A stretch of 64,000 nt of DNA from Chromatiales bacterium (lineage in GTDB: Bacteria > Pseudomonadota > Gammaproteobacteria > Chromatiales > Chromatiaceae). How positions within the stretch are numbered: position 1 is the stretch's first letter; each line of letters starts with the position of its first letter. Location of the stretch: the NCBI GenBank assembly GCA_028284585.1, contig JANQRK010000022.1, positions 1 through 64,000 of the forward strand, written 5' to 3'. The notes below the pieces were generated by a model. That model did no database searches and had not been told where the DNA came from. It saw nothing but the letters and a program-made list of their open reading frames with translations. The translations under genes and the position numbers were made by a program. Of the stretch, positions 20,483-30,635 are shown one piece after another.

Positions 20483-21325
20483 CTACGCTTCACCTGCAAT
20501 GGCATCTGCATCGCCCGGTTGGCCGGTGTAGGCCCGGTGAAACGCAGTAACAAAGGGCCGGAAATCTTTGACCGTTCCATAAATCGCGACCACACCTTCC
20601 CGTCGACGATCGTAGACTACGTTCACACCCTCGGTGCGTCCCGCTGGATTGGGTCGCGCCTCGCCGTTGTAATAAATCCAATGCCTGGCCCGGACTGAGG
20701 CATAGACCAGGTCCTGGTCGGAATGAATAGCCCACACAACGACATAATTCCAACTGCCGATGCTCAGCTTGGCGCGGCCTGTTTCCTCCCCGGCCTCATC
20801 TGGATTGACCTGCCACTGGAAGACGGGAACTTGCCCTTTGTAGCCGGGATCCGAGTTGCCTTGCGGCTGGTCTGCTTCTGGTGGAGCGAAGGCATCTGGC
20901 ATTTCGGCCGGCGGCTCAGTCGCCGATTTCGACTTCTCTTTCTTCTTTTCTGCGCCTGGATCCAACAAATCCTTCAAGTTCGGACTCCCGCCGTGATCGG
21001 GATCCGGCACGGGATCGAGGCCATACTCCTGCAAATCGACATGCAAGGGATTCATGGCGGCGCCGCCGAGTAACATGGATTCGTCGTCATAGGGTGGCTC
21101 GGAATGGATCTCGATCTCCGTGAACGAGGCATTGCGCAGCAGCTCGCGCACCTCGTTCTCCATGGTCGCCACCTTCTCAGAATTGACCGAGTCCGGCGTC
21201 AATTCCACTTCGACGCGCGAGCCTTCCACCCCGACACTCTTGACAAAACCTAACGCCACCAGATCCCGCGAGCGGCCCGGAAAGCGGATTTGCCGCAACA
21301 TCTCTTTGACTTCCTCTGGCTCCAT
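20483..21325 (-). CDS. DUF59/MIP18-like N-terminal domain protein, paralogue of 35981..36877
   Basis: LLRQ-type start LRQIRFPGRSRDLVALGFV; C-terminal RTEGVNVVYDRRREGVVAIYGTVKDFRPFVTAF closely matches the nar-linked paralogue. Confidence 0.8.
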   Translation of the reverse strand: MEPEEVKEMLRQIRFPGRSRDLVALGFVKSVGVEGSRVEVELTPDSVNSEKVATMENEVRELLRNASFTEIEIHSEPPYDDESMLLGGAAMNPLHVDLQEYGLDPVPDPDHGGSPNLKDLLDPGAEKKKEKSKSATEPPAEMPDAFAPPEADQPQGNSDPGYKGQVPVFQWQVNPDEAGEETGRAKLSIGSWNYVVVWAIHSDQDLVYASVRARHWIYYNGEARPNPAGRTEGVNVVYDRRREGVVAIYGTVKDFRPFVTAFHRAYTGQPGDADAIAGEA

Positions 21326-21572
21326 TGAAAACCTCTCTACCTTATGTATTCGCCAAAATTGAGTACGTATTGTCGGCCCATCGATGCCAAACCGCGGCCG
21401 ACCCAGGCCGCGAATTACGCACTATCGCCGATCTTGGAAGGATGACAACCGGACAATTTAAGCAGAATGCAGGCCAAACCGAAACGTCTGCACGCTGCAC
21501 CGACTTTGCCGGCGGCTCGTATGTGCTGCGCCCGACATCTACGAATCAAACAACCTAATCACAAGCGCTGCT

Positions 21573-21842
21573 ATGGAGCTGCGCCAATTGCGCTCTCTGG
21601 TGACCGTTAGCGAGGTCCAGTTCAGGGTGACTCGAACAGCCAAACGACTGCACTTGGTGCAGTCTGCTGTTACTCAGTACCTGAGACAACTAGAAACAGA
21701 GATAGGCACCAGCCTATTCGTGCGCCATGGCAAACGTCTGATCGGATTGACGGCGGCAGGCGAAAAGGTATTGAGCCATGCCTGTGAGATATTAAGGTGG
21801 GACTTTGTCGCGCATCTTAGGCGGCCAGCCAGGAAAATTTGA
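21573..21842 (+). pseudogene. N-terminal fragment of a LysR-type regulator
   Basis: 89 aa covers only a LysR-like HTH (MELRQLRSLVTVSEV..FRVTRTAKRLHLVQSAVTQYLRQLETEIGTSLF); no effector domain follows. Confidence 0.65.
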
Positions 21843-22207
21843 TCCTTTCACATCCTCCGGAAACCCGCAAAGGTTGACGTACCAATCGCCTAGCAGGACC
21901 AAATTCGTAGACCTACTGACCACTAAAGTCTGCGACATTTGCCTAATTCTTGTGGGTTACGATCGTTTAACGTGGTGTTTGGGCGAGTTGAAGAGTAGCG
22001 GCGTATCTCGTTAGAAATTGTTGTTGAGAGACACCCAAATCAACTGTGGAGATACGTCACTGCGAAAGAGAATTGCGTGGTCTTTCTTGCGGGTCGAGAG
22101 ACCGGCTTTAATGCGCTGACCGGGCTGTTGCGCAACGGCGCCAGGACACTGATAGCGTAAAGCTGCTAGAGACGTTCAAAGGTTGTAAGGACGCCGAGGG
22201 TCATGCC

Positions 22208-23151
22208 TTGGCGGTCCGCTACGGTTACCAGCCAGAACGCGAGATCCAGACGGGCATCGGTCCTGTGACGGAGAAGGTGTCGAAGGTGCACGGTCGTGGC
22301 GGCGGTGAGCCGATCACGTTCCGCGCGGCCCTTGTACCGGCCTATGTGCGCAAGGCCGCTAGTCTAGAGGCGGCCCTGCCGTGGCCGTACCTGAAAGGGA
22401 TCTTGACGGGCGAGATGCAGACGGCCCTGGAAGCGCTGGTTGGCCCGGAAGCCAAGGGCTTATCGTCGAGCACCGTCTCACGACTGAAACAGCGCTGGAC
22501 AGGAGAATACTACGCTTGGCTGCAGCGCCCTGGGACAACGACCGCTGGGTTTATCTCTAGGCTGATGGGATTAATGCACCGCGGGCTGAAGGCGCCGAAG
22601 CTGGCTGTCGGTGACGGTGCGTTGGGATTCTGGGCCGCGCTGGACGAAGTCTTTGCACAGACACGTCAGCGCCGCTGCTTGATGCACAAGACCGGCAAGG
22701 TGCTCAATGCCCTGCCCAAGACCGTGCAGCCGAAGGCCAAGCGGGCCTTGATGACATCTGGCAGGCGCCCAAGTGGGAAGAGGCCGAAGTGGCCTTTTAT
22801 GCCTTTGTCGAGACCTATCAACCGAAGTATCCCAACACCAAGGCGGTGACGACACTGCTTAAGGGTCGTGAGGTGCTGATGACGTTTTACGATTTTCCGG
22901 CGACGCATTGGCAACACTTGCAAACGACGAATCCGATCGAATCCACGTTTGCGACCATTCGCCATCGCACGGCCCGAGCCAAGGGCTGCGTAACCCGAGA
23001 CAGCATGCTGCATATGCTGTTCAAACTCGGCGAATGTGCCGAGAAGACTTGGCGCAAGCTACGCGGCTTCGCCTATCTCGCCAAGGTCATTGACGGCGTC
23101 GAGTTCGACAATGGCAAAGGGGTGAAACGAACTGACCAGCTCGCCGCTTGA
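22208..23151 (+). pseudogene. Degenerate IS256-family (mutator-type) transposase
   Basis: KLAVGDGALGFWAALDEVF, LTFYDFPATHWQHLQTTNPIESTFATIRHRT, MLFKLGECAEKTWRKLRGF; frameshift near 22755 (..PKAKR / GLDDIWQAPKWEEAE..) and an apparent internal deletion near 22555. Confidence 0.85.
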
Positions 23152-23565
23152 TTTCAATTCGTACACCAGATTTGACGCAGCTCAAATTTTCGCCAGTTGC
23201 TGTAGCGTCCAATATAAACCGCGTAGCTTTCAGCGACTTCACGCCGTATCTTACGCGCGCCATCCTTTGGTTAAGTCGCCCCCTGCGAGCAGGATTGTGA
23301 ACACGAGTTCACAACCAGGGTTTAGTGTGTCTTGTGCTAAATCGTACTGCTGCGCAAACGATTTGGCTGTTTTGCAGCTCCCGAAGACGACGGCAGGACG
23401 CATGGCATATCGGGAAGACGCCTCTATACATGTTTGCGCGGCTTCAACCTGGAGGTCATATGTCTCGAGCCGCGTCTATTTTCCAGACCACTTCTGAATC
23501 ATGGCGCCGGAACCGAATCAAATCATCACAAAATCGTGTACGCACTCTAATAAGGAGATGAATTA

Positions 23566-24375
23566 ATGTCCTATCTAGACCCCTCAGAATTCGGCAAGAA
23601 GATGGTGGATGCCGGTGAATCCAAGATAAGAATGGCAACCAAAGATACCCTGATCAGGGCTTACATGGCCGGTGCTTTACTTGGACTCGCGGCGGCATTT
23701 GCAATAACTATCACCGTAAACACAGGTAACCCACTCGTCGGCGCGTTGCTGTTCCCCGTCGGCTTCTGCATGCTGTACCTCATGGGCTTCGACCTGCTGA
23801 CAGGTGTGTTTGTTCTCACGCCGCTGGCTTGGCTGGACAGACGTCCTGGCTGTACCTTTGCTAGGGTGCTCAAAAACTGGTTCCTCGTATTCTGTGGTAA
23901 CTTCGCTGGAGCTATCACCACGGCGGTCATGATGGTTTGGATCTTGACCTACGGCTTCAACACCGATCCAGGACCGGTTGGAGCAAAATTGGCCTCCATC
24001 GGTGAAGCCAGAACCTTGGGCTACAAGGAGCACGGCGCAGCGGGCTGGGCTACGATCTTTATTCGGGGCGCACTCTGTAACTGGATGGTCTCGCTGGGCG
24101 TTGTTGGCGCCATGATCTCGACCAGTGTCAGCGGTAAGGTCATCGCCATGTGGATGCCCATCTTGCTGTTCTTCTACATGACCTTCGAGCATTCGATCGT
24201 TAATATGTTCTTGTTCCCTATCGCGATGATGATGGGTGGCGACTTCGGTATCCCGGACTATCTGTTCTGGAACGAGGCACCGACCGCCCTTGGTAACCTG
24301 GTCGGTGGTCTTTCGCTGACCGGTCTGATTATCTATTCCACTCACGTCAGGACCGCACCTAAGCATATTTTCTAA
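23566..24375 (+). CDS. Formate/nitrite (FNT/NirC-type) transporter
   Basis: FNT features: LVGALLFPVGFCMLYLMGFDLLTGVF, NWFLVFCGNFAGA, GALCNWMVSLGV, FEHSIVNMF. Confidence 0.92.
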   Translation: MSYLDPSEFGKKMVDAGESKIRMATKDTLIRAYMAGALLGLAAAFAITITVNTGNPLVGALLFPVGFCMLYLMGFDLLTGVFVLTPLAWLDRRPGCTFARVLKNWFLVFCGNFAGAITTAVMMVWILTYGFNTDPGPVGAKLASIGEARTLGYKEHGAAGWATIFIRGALCNWMVSLGVVGAMISTSVSGKVIAMWMPILLFFYMTFEHSIVNMFLFPIAMMMGGDFGIPDYLFWNEAPTALGNLVGGLSLTGLIIYSTHVRTAPKHIF

Positions 24376-24409
24376 GGTAAGGTTCAAGGCAATTCAGTGG
24401 ATAGAGTTG

Positions 24410-24443
24410 AAAAGCCTCACCGCATATGCGGTGAGGCTTTTTT
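24410..24443 (+). terminator. Rho-independent terminator downstream of the FNT gene
   Basis: Perfect palindrome gcctcaccgcatatgcggtgaggc followed by tttttt. Confidence 0.92.
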
Positions 24444-24636
24444 ATTGGACTCGTGGGATAGGGTTGACGGTGCACCAAGGTTGGCACCACCCGTCTTCGA
24501 AGGCCGATTGGGCGAGGCAGCGTAGAAGTATTTGGATTGCGCTATTACTCGCCGCCGACAGTATTACAAATCCCGAAGCGCTTGGGCCGATTCATTGGTG
24601 GTGCAGAGATGCGGTGAGAATTCGCGCTTGGACGCC

Positions 24637-25056
24637 TCAGAGCAGATTCATCTGCAGTCTGGCGGCCTCTGACATTGTTTCCGGTGTCCACGGCGGGTCC
24701 CATACCAGACTCACATCTACGCAGCCGATGCCATCGACATTATTGACAATAGCGTTACGAACCATGATCGGCATCACGCCTGCAACTGGGCAACCGGGGG
24801 CAGTGAGCGTCATCTCAACGGCGATATCGCCATCTGCCGAAACATCCAGCCCATAGACCAAGCCGAGGTCGTAGATATTGACCGGTATCTCGGGATCGTA
24901 GACGGCGCGTAGGGCCTCAATAACCTGCTGCCGCAACCCCTCTATCGCTGGATCGTCCGTCGAACCCAGCCCAACGCGCCGATCCAGCTCGTCGGGGTCC
25001 ATGCCTTGCACTGAACCGAAATCGACGCCTTCTAGGTGGTCAGGTCGTTCCATCAC
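24637..25056 (-). CDS. SufT-like DUF59 iron-sulfur maturation protein
   Basis: ALRAVYDPEIPVNIYDLGLVYGL, MTLTAPGCPVAGVMP, VSLVWDPPWTPETMSEAARLQ. Confidence 0.9.
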   Translation of the reverse strand: MMERPDHLEGVDFGSVQGMDPDELDRRVGLGSTDDPAIEGLRQQVIEALRAVYDPEIPVNIYDLGLVYGLDVSADGDIAVEMTLTAPGCPVAGVMPIMVRNAIVNNVDGIGCVDVSLVWDPPWTPETMSEAARLQMNLL

Positions 25057-25170
25057 TTTTTACCGGAGTAATGTAATCATCGAATCAGCGCGGTTTTTTG
25101 CCAGCGCCGCAGCGATACGCAGCGCAGCAGGCCGAGGCGACACAAGCGGCTATCCCCGGGGCGCTATGAA

Positions 25171-25398
25171 TTACCTGATATCCCACGGATCTGGTGGCAG
25201 CGCATTCTTGCCGAGCACCGCCACTTCCGAGCGACGTCTCTTGGCCAACGCTCTCACTGTTCCGACGTGTACCTTTAGCTCTGAAGCGGCAGCGTAGGCT
25301 TCCTCGACCGTGGCCGTCTTTCGTGCCTGCTCCGGAGCCGACGCAAATTGCGGCTTGTGGGGCTCGTGTAATATATCTGGCTCAACACTTTTAGGCAT
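25171..25398 (-). CDS. Small hypothetical protein (75 aa)
   Basis: ORF with gagaa upstream of ATG; no recognised family. Confidence 0.35.
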   Translation of the reverse strand: MPKSVEPDILHEPHKPQFASAPEQARKTATVEEAYAAASELKVHVGTVRALAKRRRSEVAVLGKNALPPDPWDIR

Positions 25399-25897
25399 AA
25401 CAGTTCTCTAGGTTCCGTAGCTTTAGTGTGCTCATCTAAACAGCTTAGATGGGTCACACGGGATTTGATTCAAAGGCGCTCTAGGGGCCGCAAATTTCCA
25501 CCACAGCCCCGGGACGGAAAACTTGCGTCTGCGTCCCCTTAATTGGCTCTGCGCAGACTGACAAAGCGGTCCGATCATGACGTAATAATTGATTGTACCA
25601 GCGAATCGGCCTGCAGAATGCCCGCCAAGCACTAGATTCTGCAAAATATCGACCGCGGGCTTGCCAAACTGACTGTGGCAATCCCAGCGGCCCCTGCCCG
25701 AGTGAATAAGCATTGCCGAAACATCCACATACGACACGGGCAGCATCACTCAAACGCCGATGCTCTGAATGTCGTTCTGGCCTCTGCCGGCCCCAGAAAC
25801 CAAGTCGTGTCCCAGGTCATGCAAAGGATAAGGACTTTTTTAGCATAAAGAAAACGAATTTTTTTGGCCTTGATATCGAAGTCACCGATATATTATC

Positions 25898-26863
25898 GTG
25901 GCGCCCGTGGATGTTCAGCAAGTAAAGACCTTTCTAGCAGTGGTGGCCCACGGTAGTTTTCTCGAGGCGGCTGCCCAGGTCCATGTCACGCAATCCACGG
26001 TGAGCGCGCGTATCCAGAATCTGGAGCGATCCCTCGGCGCGCGCCTGTTCGTGCGCAACCGAACCGGTGCTACGCTCACTCCGGCTGGGCAGCGTCTGCT
26101 GCGGCACGCCAAGACCCTGTTGCTCACCTTCGAGCAGGCGAGGCACGACGTCGGGCTACCCAGCCGGTTTAGCACGTCCCTAACGATCGGTGCACGTACC
26201 GCGCTGTGGGATGACTTCCTACCACGTTGGGCGGGTCGGATGCGTGAAGTCGCAGGTGATATCTCGCTGAACATGGCGATCGGCTTCGAAGGCGACTTGA
26301 TGCGCCGCATTATCGCCGGCACGATGGACCTAGCGTTGATGTACAGCCCGCAGCAAGGCGCTGGCATCCAGGTTGAACACCTGTTCGACGAGACCCTAAT
26401 CCTGGTCGCTAGCGGCGCAGATCAGCTCCCTCCGAACGACGGCTACGTCTATGTGGACTGGGGCCCAACATTCTATGCCCAGCACCGAAAAGTCTACCCA
26501 GATCACGAGCGCCCCGCCCAAACCGCTAACATCGGCTGGCTTGGGCTGCAGCTGATACTGGCCAATGGTGGTAGCTGCTTTGTACCCGAAAGAGTCGCCG
26601 GCACCTATCTGCGCGACGGTTGTCTACATCGAGTTCCACATACACCCGCCCTGCTACTACCTGCCTATGTGGTGTACTCGACGGAGACCGAGTCGAGTGG
26701 CTTGGACACGGCGCTCAGTGTACTGCGAGCCCTGATCGACGAAGGCGCGGTATCAGCAGACGCTGGCCGGTCCCTCCAAACGGGTTTGTCCGGCCCAGAT
26801 AGCCCTGTCAGTCCTGGGGAGTCCTGGACTAATCCAGCGCGTGACGAACGTCTGGTGGAATAG
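25898..26863 (+). CDS. LysR-family transcriptional regulator
   Basis: GTG start; VQQVKTFLAVVAHGSFLEAAAQVHVTQSTVSARIQNLERSLGARLFVRNRTGATLTPAG HTH and full-length effector domain. Confidence 0.92.
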   Translation: MAPVDVQQVKTFLAVVAHGSFLEAAAQVHVTQSTVSARIQNLERSLGARLFVRNRTGATLTPAGQRLLRHAKTLLLTFEQARHDVGLPSRFSTSLTIGARTALWDDFLPRWAGRMREVAGDISLNMAIGFEGDLMRRIIAGTMDLALMYSPQQGAGIQVEHLFDETLILVASGADQLPPNDGYVYVDWGPTFYAQHRKVYPDHERPAQTANIGWLGLQLILANGGSCFVPERVAGTYLRDGCLHRVPHTPALLLPAYVVYSTETESSGLDTALSVLRALIDEGAVSADAGRSLQTGLSGPDSPVSPGESWTNPARDERLVE

Positions 26864-27022
26864 CCGTATCCCGATCACTCAGCGTTCGTAGCACGGACAT
26901 CGGATGGGCAGCAGCCCATCTTAGGCTTCTCTGCATGGGTACCGGGATGAGGTGCCCGTCCAGGAACGCCGCACCAGTTGTTTTGCAGGTATTCGAACGC
27001 GCCGCGGCCAAGCCGCTCGCCG

Positions 27023-28102
27023 TCAGCCGGGCGCGGAGACGTCGCGCATTGCGACCTTCAATGCCTGTACGACACGCTTGAACAGACCGAAGAAAGTGAG
27101 GCTCCAGGCCAAGAGCGCGACATAGACGGTTATCGCCGGTAGCCACAGCAAGCCGTCGTAATCCGTTGCGATCGCCAACTGATAGGTGCTTGCCGTGTAC
27201 ATGCCCAGGGGAAACACCGCGCTCCACAGCATTGGTGTGTAAACGACCCCACTCCGTCTTACAGTCCAGACCCAGAGGATGACGAGCAACGGTATCCACC
27301 AGCTCCCTGCCGCCCAGAAAAACAGGGTGAAGCCCTTCACGAAGGGCACTAGATCTGTCAGGAGCGGCGATCCGGCGGCGGCCAACAACAAACTCGACCC
27401 GGCCTGGGTGGCAATAGCCGTCGCCCCCATATTGATCCAATAAGGCGGCGTGATGCTGGCTGGCTCGACCGGCAAGAAGGTCAAGCGGTAAAAAATCAGC
27501 GCAATGATGTTCAGATACAACATGCAACCCATGCAGTAGAACAAAAAACATACAAAGAGAATCGCTTGTTGGTGTTCGGGGAACTCAGCGGCGACTCCAC
27601 ATCCGAGAACTGCAATCGACTGCGTGGCAACCGAGGCGACCAGCCACACCCCGCTGAACCCGTCGATCAGTGAAGGTTTCGTCGGTTGAGCAATCACGGC
27701 AGTGAACAGCGCATAGCTGATAACAAGCCATAGCGCCAAGGCCAGCATCCAAAGAGCCGCGGCAATACCTGTTTGGTCGGTCAACAATACAAACTGCCCG
27801 CCCAACACACTGGTTCCCGCGACTATCGTAAAGAAGCCGGGCGCCTTGGCATGGGTGCGCAAATCGTCCAGCAGCGCGGTGGGGAAGGCCATAGCGCGCA
27901 ACGCGAACATGGCCCACAGAACCACGAAGGTCACCAGGTTCACGGCAAACAACGGTACCGCGATCCAGTGCATCCCCAATAGCTCGCTCGCAATGGAGAC
28001 AATGCCTGTCGCCATCACCAAGGCGAACGACGCTGGTGGTAAAGCGGCGACCCATCCCTTGGCGACGTCGGACATACTCCGCGTCGAATTTTGATTATCC
28101 AT
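27023..28102 (-). CDS. TDT/SLAC1-family anion or C4-dicarboxylate transporter
   Basis: About 10 TM segments; PPASFALVMATGIVSIA, MWSAVFPLGMYTASTYQLA; internal ATG (MDNQNSTRS) preferred. Confidence 0.85.
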   Translation of the reverse strand: MDNQNSTRSMSDVAKGWVAALPPASFALVMATGIVSIASELLGMHWIAVPLFAVNLVTFVVLWAMFALRAMAFPTALLDDLRTHAKAPGFFTIVAGTSVLGGQFVLLTDQTGIAAALWMLALALWLVISYALFTAVIAQPTKPSLIDGFSGVWLVASVATQSIAVLGCGVAAEFPEHQQAILFVCFLFYCMGCMLYLNIIALIFYRLTFLPVEPASITPPYWINMGATAIATQAGSSLLLAAAGSPLLTDLVPFVKGFTLFFWAAGSWWIPLLVILWVWTVRRSGVVYTPMLWSAVFPLGMYTASTYQLAIATDYDGLLWLPAITVYVALLAWSLTFFGLFKRVVQALKVAMRDVSAPG

Positions 28103-28262
28103 CAAAGAGAACCCGTAGGAGGTGTAATCACCCAGGTAATGATATCCATGCAATCAAGAGCGGCACGGATTGGCGATGATGCGTCTTATCAACCCATTCA
28201 GGGGAACCCTGAAAGAAGCGTATCAGTATTTGTTGCGCCCCAGACGCGGACGACTTGGAGGG

Positions 28263-28290
28263 GAAAAGCGCCCCCGGCGAGGGGGGCGCT
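28263..28290 (-). terminator. Terminator at the end of the nar operon
   Basis: agcgccccc-ggcgag-gggggcgct hairpin with TTTT on - strand, just after the narI stop. Confidence 0.75.
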
Positions 28291-28299
28291 AAACGCTAT

Positions 28300-29877
28300 C
28301 TACTGATTACTTGCGATCGCCGCAGCAGCGGGTACCTGCCCCTGCTTGGCATCCGCAATCAGCGGGTCAGGCAGGATGCTCGACTCGAGATAAGCGACCA
28401 AAGCCCAGACCTGTTCTGCAGACAGGCTCTCACCGAAGCGCGGCATCAACCAGCCGCCGTTACCGGCAGGTATCCCTGCGGCAATCCGGTAAAACACCTG
28501 CTTTTGGCTCTGGCCGGCCTTGAGTGGCTCATCATTGAGGGCCCTTGGGCGGATAGCATTGCCTTCTGCGTCAACGATACCAGCGGCCGCCACACCGTCA
28601 CCAGAGCCGTCGGCGCCATGGCAGGTCGAGCACAGGTTGGCATACAGCTCCTTACCGGCTTCAACCAGCTCGGCACTCGATTCCGGTGATGCCGGGATCT
28701 GGATGGTCGGGCCTGCCGCCGGACGATCCTGCCACAGGTCCCCCACGACCTTGACCAACGAGTTCACCTGACTGTCGGATAGCGCCCTGAAACCGGGCAT
28801 CCCGCTGCCATTCAGGCCATGCACAATCGACCGCCTCAGGTCGGCATCCGAAGCAACACTGTTCAGCGTCGACACGAAACGATAATGGCCGGCCGTGAGA
28901 TCGCGCGGTACCGTGCTGAAGGTCGGCGAGTCCGCACCAGGTCCGTCGCCCGCACCTTCTAGGCCATGGCAGCGCGCGCATTGGCTCACGTACAACGGCA
29001 TGCCGTGCAAAGCCTCCTTCGGTGATTCGACCCCGGCTATCTCAGCAGGATCCACCCCGGCTTCGGCATCCTCGACGATACCAGTCGAGGAATCTGGCCC
29101 AGCAGCGGCGATCATCAAGAAGACCACGACCACGCCAGCCGCGAGATAGGTCATGTACGACTTGTCGGTGACCCCTTTGAACTCCCAGCTACCCAAGGTC
29201 CAGCCATTCTGGAACTTCTTGTTGGTCGTACGCAGCACCTGGTAGGGGCGCGCCAGGTAATTGACCGGAAGTGTCCAGGCATGGATCAGCTTGGTGAACG
29301 GGAAATAGGCGGCGAACAAAAAGGCAAGGAACACATGCACCTTGGTCAGCCACGGGGCCGATACCATTAGCTCGGGCTGTGGTGAAAACTGCCACAGACT
29401 CGCAAACCAGGGTGCCGCTGTGTAAGCCACACCCCAAATCTTGTGGGCCAAGGCCTGATAGATCGCCACGCCCATGATAAGGATCAGGAACGCGTGGACT
29501 GCATAATCGTCGTGGCTGCTCATCGCCCGCACCTCGGGCACCATCGCCCGACGCACCAACGCGACCACCGAGCCGGTAACCGCCATGAGACCGCCGATCG
29601 TGGCCATCCAGTAGAAGGCACCGACCCAGCTACCCCAACCCTGCAGCCCCCCGATCAACCCGAAGAGGTGACCGAAGAAGGCAAGGAAGATACCCCAGTG
29701 CAATAGGTGCGCGGCTGGGCCAAGGATGTCACGTCCCAGAAATATACCGCTGGCACGCGTCGACATCCCGAACGGCCGATAGAGCATCCGGAAAAACGGC
29801 ACGACGAAGAACAGCAATAGTGCAAAGTAGGGAAAGACACCCCAAATCAAATAACTTGAAGAGAGTAACTCACTCAT
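28300..29877 (-). CDS. narI: NarI-like membrane cytochrome b subunit fused to a di-heme cytochrome c domain
   Basis: N-terminal ~225 aa NarI-like TM domain, then CARCH and CSTCH c-type heme motifs in the C-terminal half (525 aa total). Confidence 0.9.
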   Translation of the reverse strand: MSELLSSSYLIWGVFPYFALLLFFVVPFFRMLYRPFGMSTRASGIFLGRDILGPAAHLLHWGIFLAFFGHLFGLIGGLQGWGSWVGAFYWMATIGGLMAVTGSVVALVRRAMVPEVRAMSSHDDYAVHAFLILIMGVAIYQALAHKIWGVAYTAAPWFASLWQFSPQPELMVSAPWLTKVHVFLAFLFAAYFPFTKLIHAWTLPVNYLARPYQVLRTTNKKFQNGWTLGSWEFKGVTDKSYMTYLAAGVVVVFLMIAAAGPDSSTGIVEDAEAGVDPAEIAGVESPKEALHGMPLYVSQCARCHGLEGAGDGPGADSPTFSTVPRDLTAGHYRFVSTLNSVASDADLRRSIVHGLNGSGMPGFRALSDSQVNSLVKVVGDLWQDRPAAGPTIQIPASPESSAELVEAGKELYANLCSTCHGADGSGDGVAAAGIVDAEGNAIRPRALNDEPLKAGQSQKQVFYRIAAGIPAGNGGWLMPRFGESLSAEQVWALVAYLESSILPDPLIADAKQGQVPAAAAIASNQ

Positions 29878-29894
29878 TATCGTCCCCTTATTCT

Positions 29895-30632
29895 CTAGGA
29901 CATTTTATCGGACGTCGCCTTGGGAGCGGCTGCGCTGCCAAAGGTGACCTGTGCCGGACCCGGGTCGGCGGCCGGGCTTCCCATGCTGACCGGTATCGTG
30001 GCCGCGGTTTCCGGCTCGACCCAAGCGGGTTCATCTGCCGAACGCCGCAGGTCTTCTTCGATAACGATCTCCAGCGCCTCAATCAAGCGTTCGTAAACAC
30101 TTTCATATCGGCGCATGGCTTTCCGCAGGTGAGGGAGCCCTGGCTGCATGTAAGTGCCAACGAAGCGTCTTCGTAGCCCTATGTTGTCTAGATCCCTGTG
30201 ATCAAGACTAACCGCCGAGAACTCGACCATCAGCGGAAGGAAGTCCGGTAACTCACCACCGTCCATCGCGACGCCGAAGTGCTCGTACACAGCCTTAAGC
30301 TCGATCATGTACTGATTTCGCCCGCACGCGCCGGCTCCCCGGCACGAGTTCGGCTCATCGTACATGTGTGCACCTAGGTAGAGCGGACAGGGCGGGGTGA
30401 GCTCTAAGGTCTGGGTATACTCCTCCACGTCTTGCGACCCGGGTGATTCCAGAAAAACCTCAATGCTCTCCCGTACAGGCGAGTCCGGCACCTTGCCGAG
30501 TAGGCTGTCAACCCGCTGCGCATCGCGCGCAGCCGGATTGATCAACAACTCGGCGATCAGACCGTACATCGCACCGAGGTCCCAGCCCGCTGATCCGGAG
30601 GATGCTTGCTGTTTCGGTCCTGCTGTACTCAT
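29895..30632 (-). CDS. narJ: Nitrate reductase molybdenum cofactor assembly chaperone
   Basis: NarJ position in operon; YTQTLELTPPCPLYLGAHMYDE, DHRDLDNIGLRRRFVGTY. Confidence 0.85.
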   Translation of the reverse strand: MSTAGPKQQASSGSAGWDLGAMYGLIAELLINPAARDAQRVDSLLGKVPDSPVRESIEVFLESPGSQDVEEYTQTLELTPPCPLYLGAHMYDEPNSCRGAGACGRNQYMIELKAVYEHFGVAMDGGELPDFLPLMVEFSAVSLDHRDLDNIGLRRRFVGTYMQPGLPHLRKAMRRYESVYERLIEALEIVIEEDLRRSADEPAWVEPETAATIPVSMGSPAADPGPAQVTFGSAAAPKATSDKMS

Positions 30633-30635
30633 TGG

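Noticed and set aside
23360-23380. Possible sigma54 site (ttggctgttttgcagc) upstream of the FNT gene
   Set aside because: Spacing between GG and GC elements is too short for a -24/-12 promoter.
25432-25749. Possible transposase remnant in the - strand
   Set aside because: No recognisable catalytic motif; too short to support a call.
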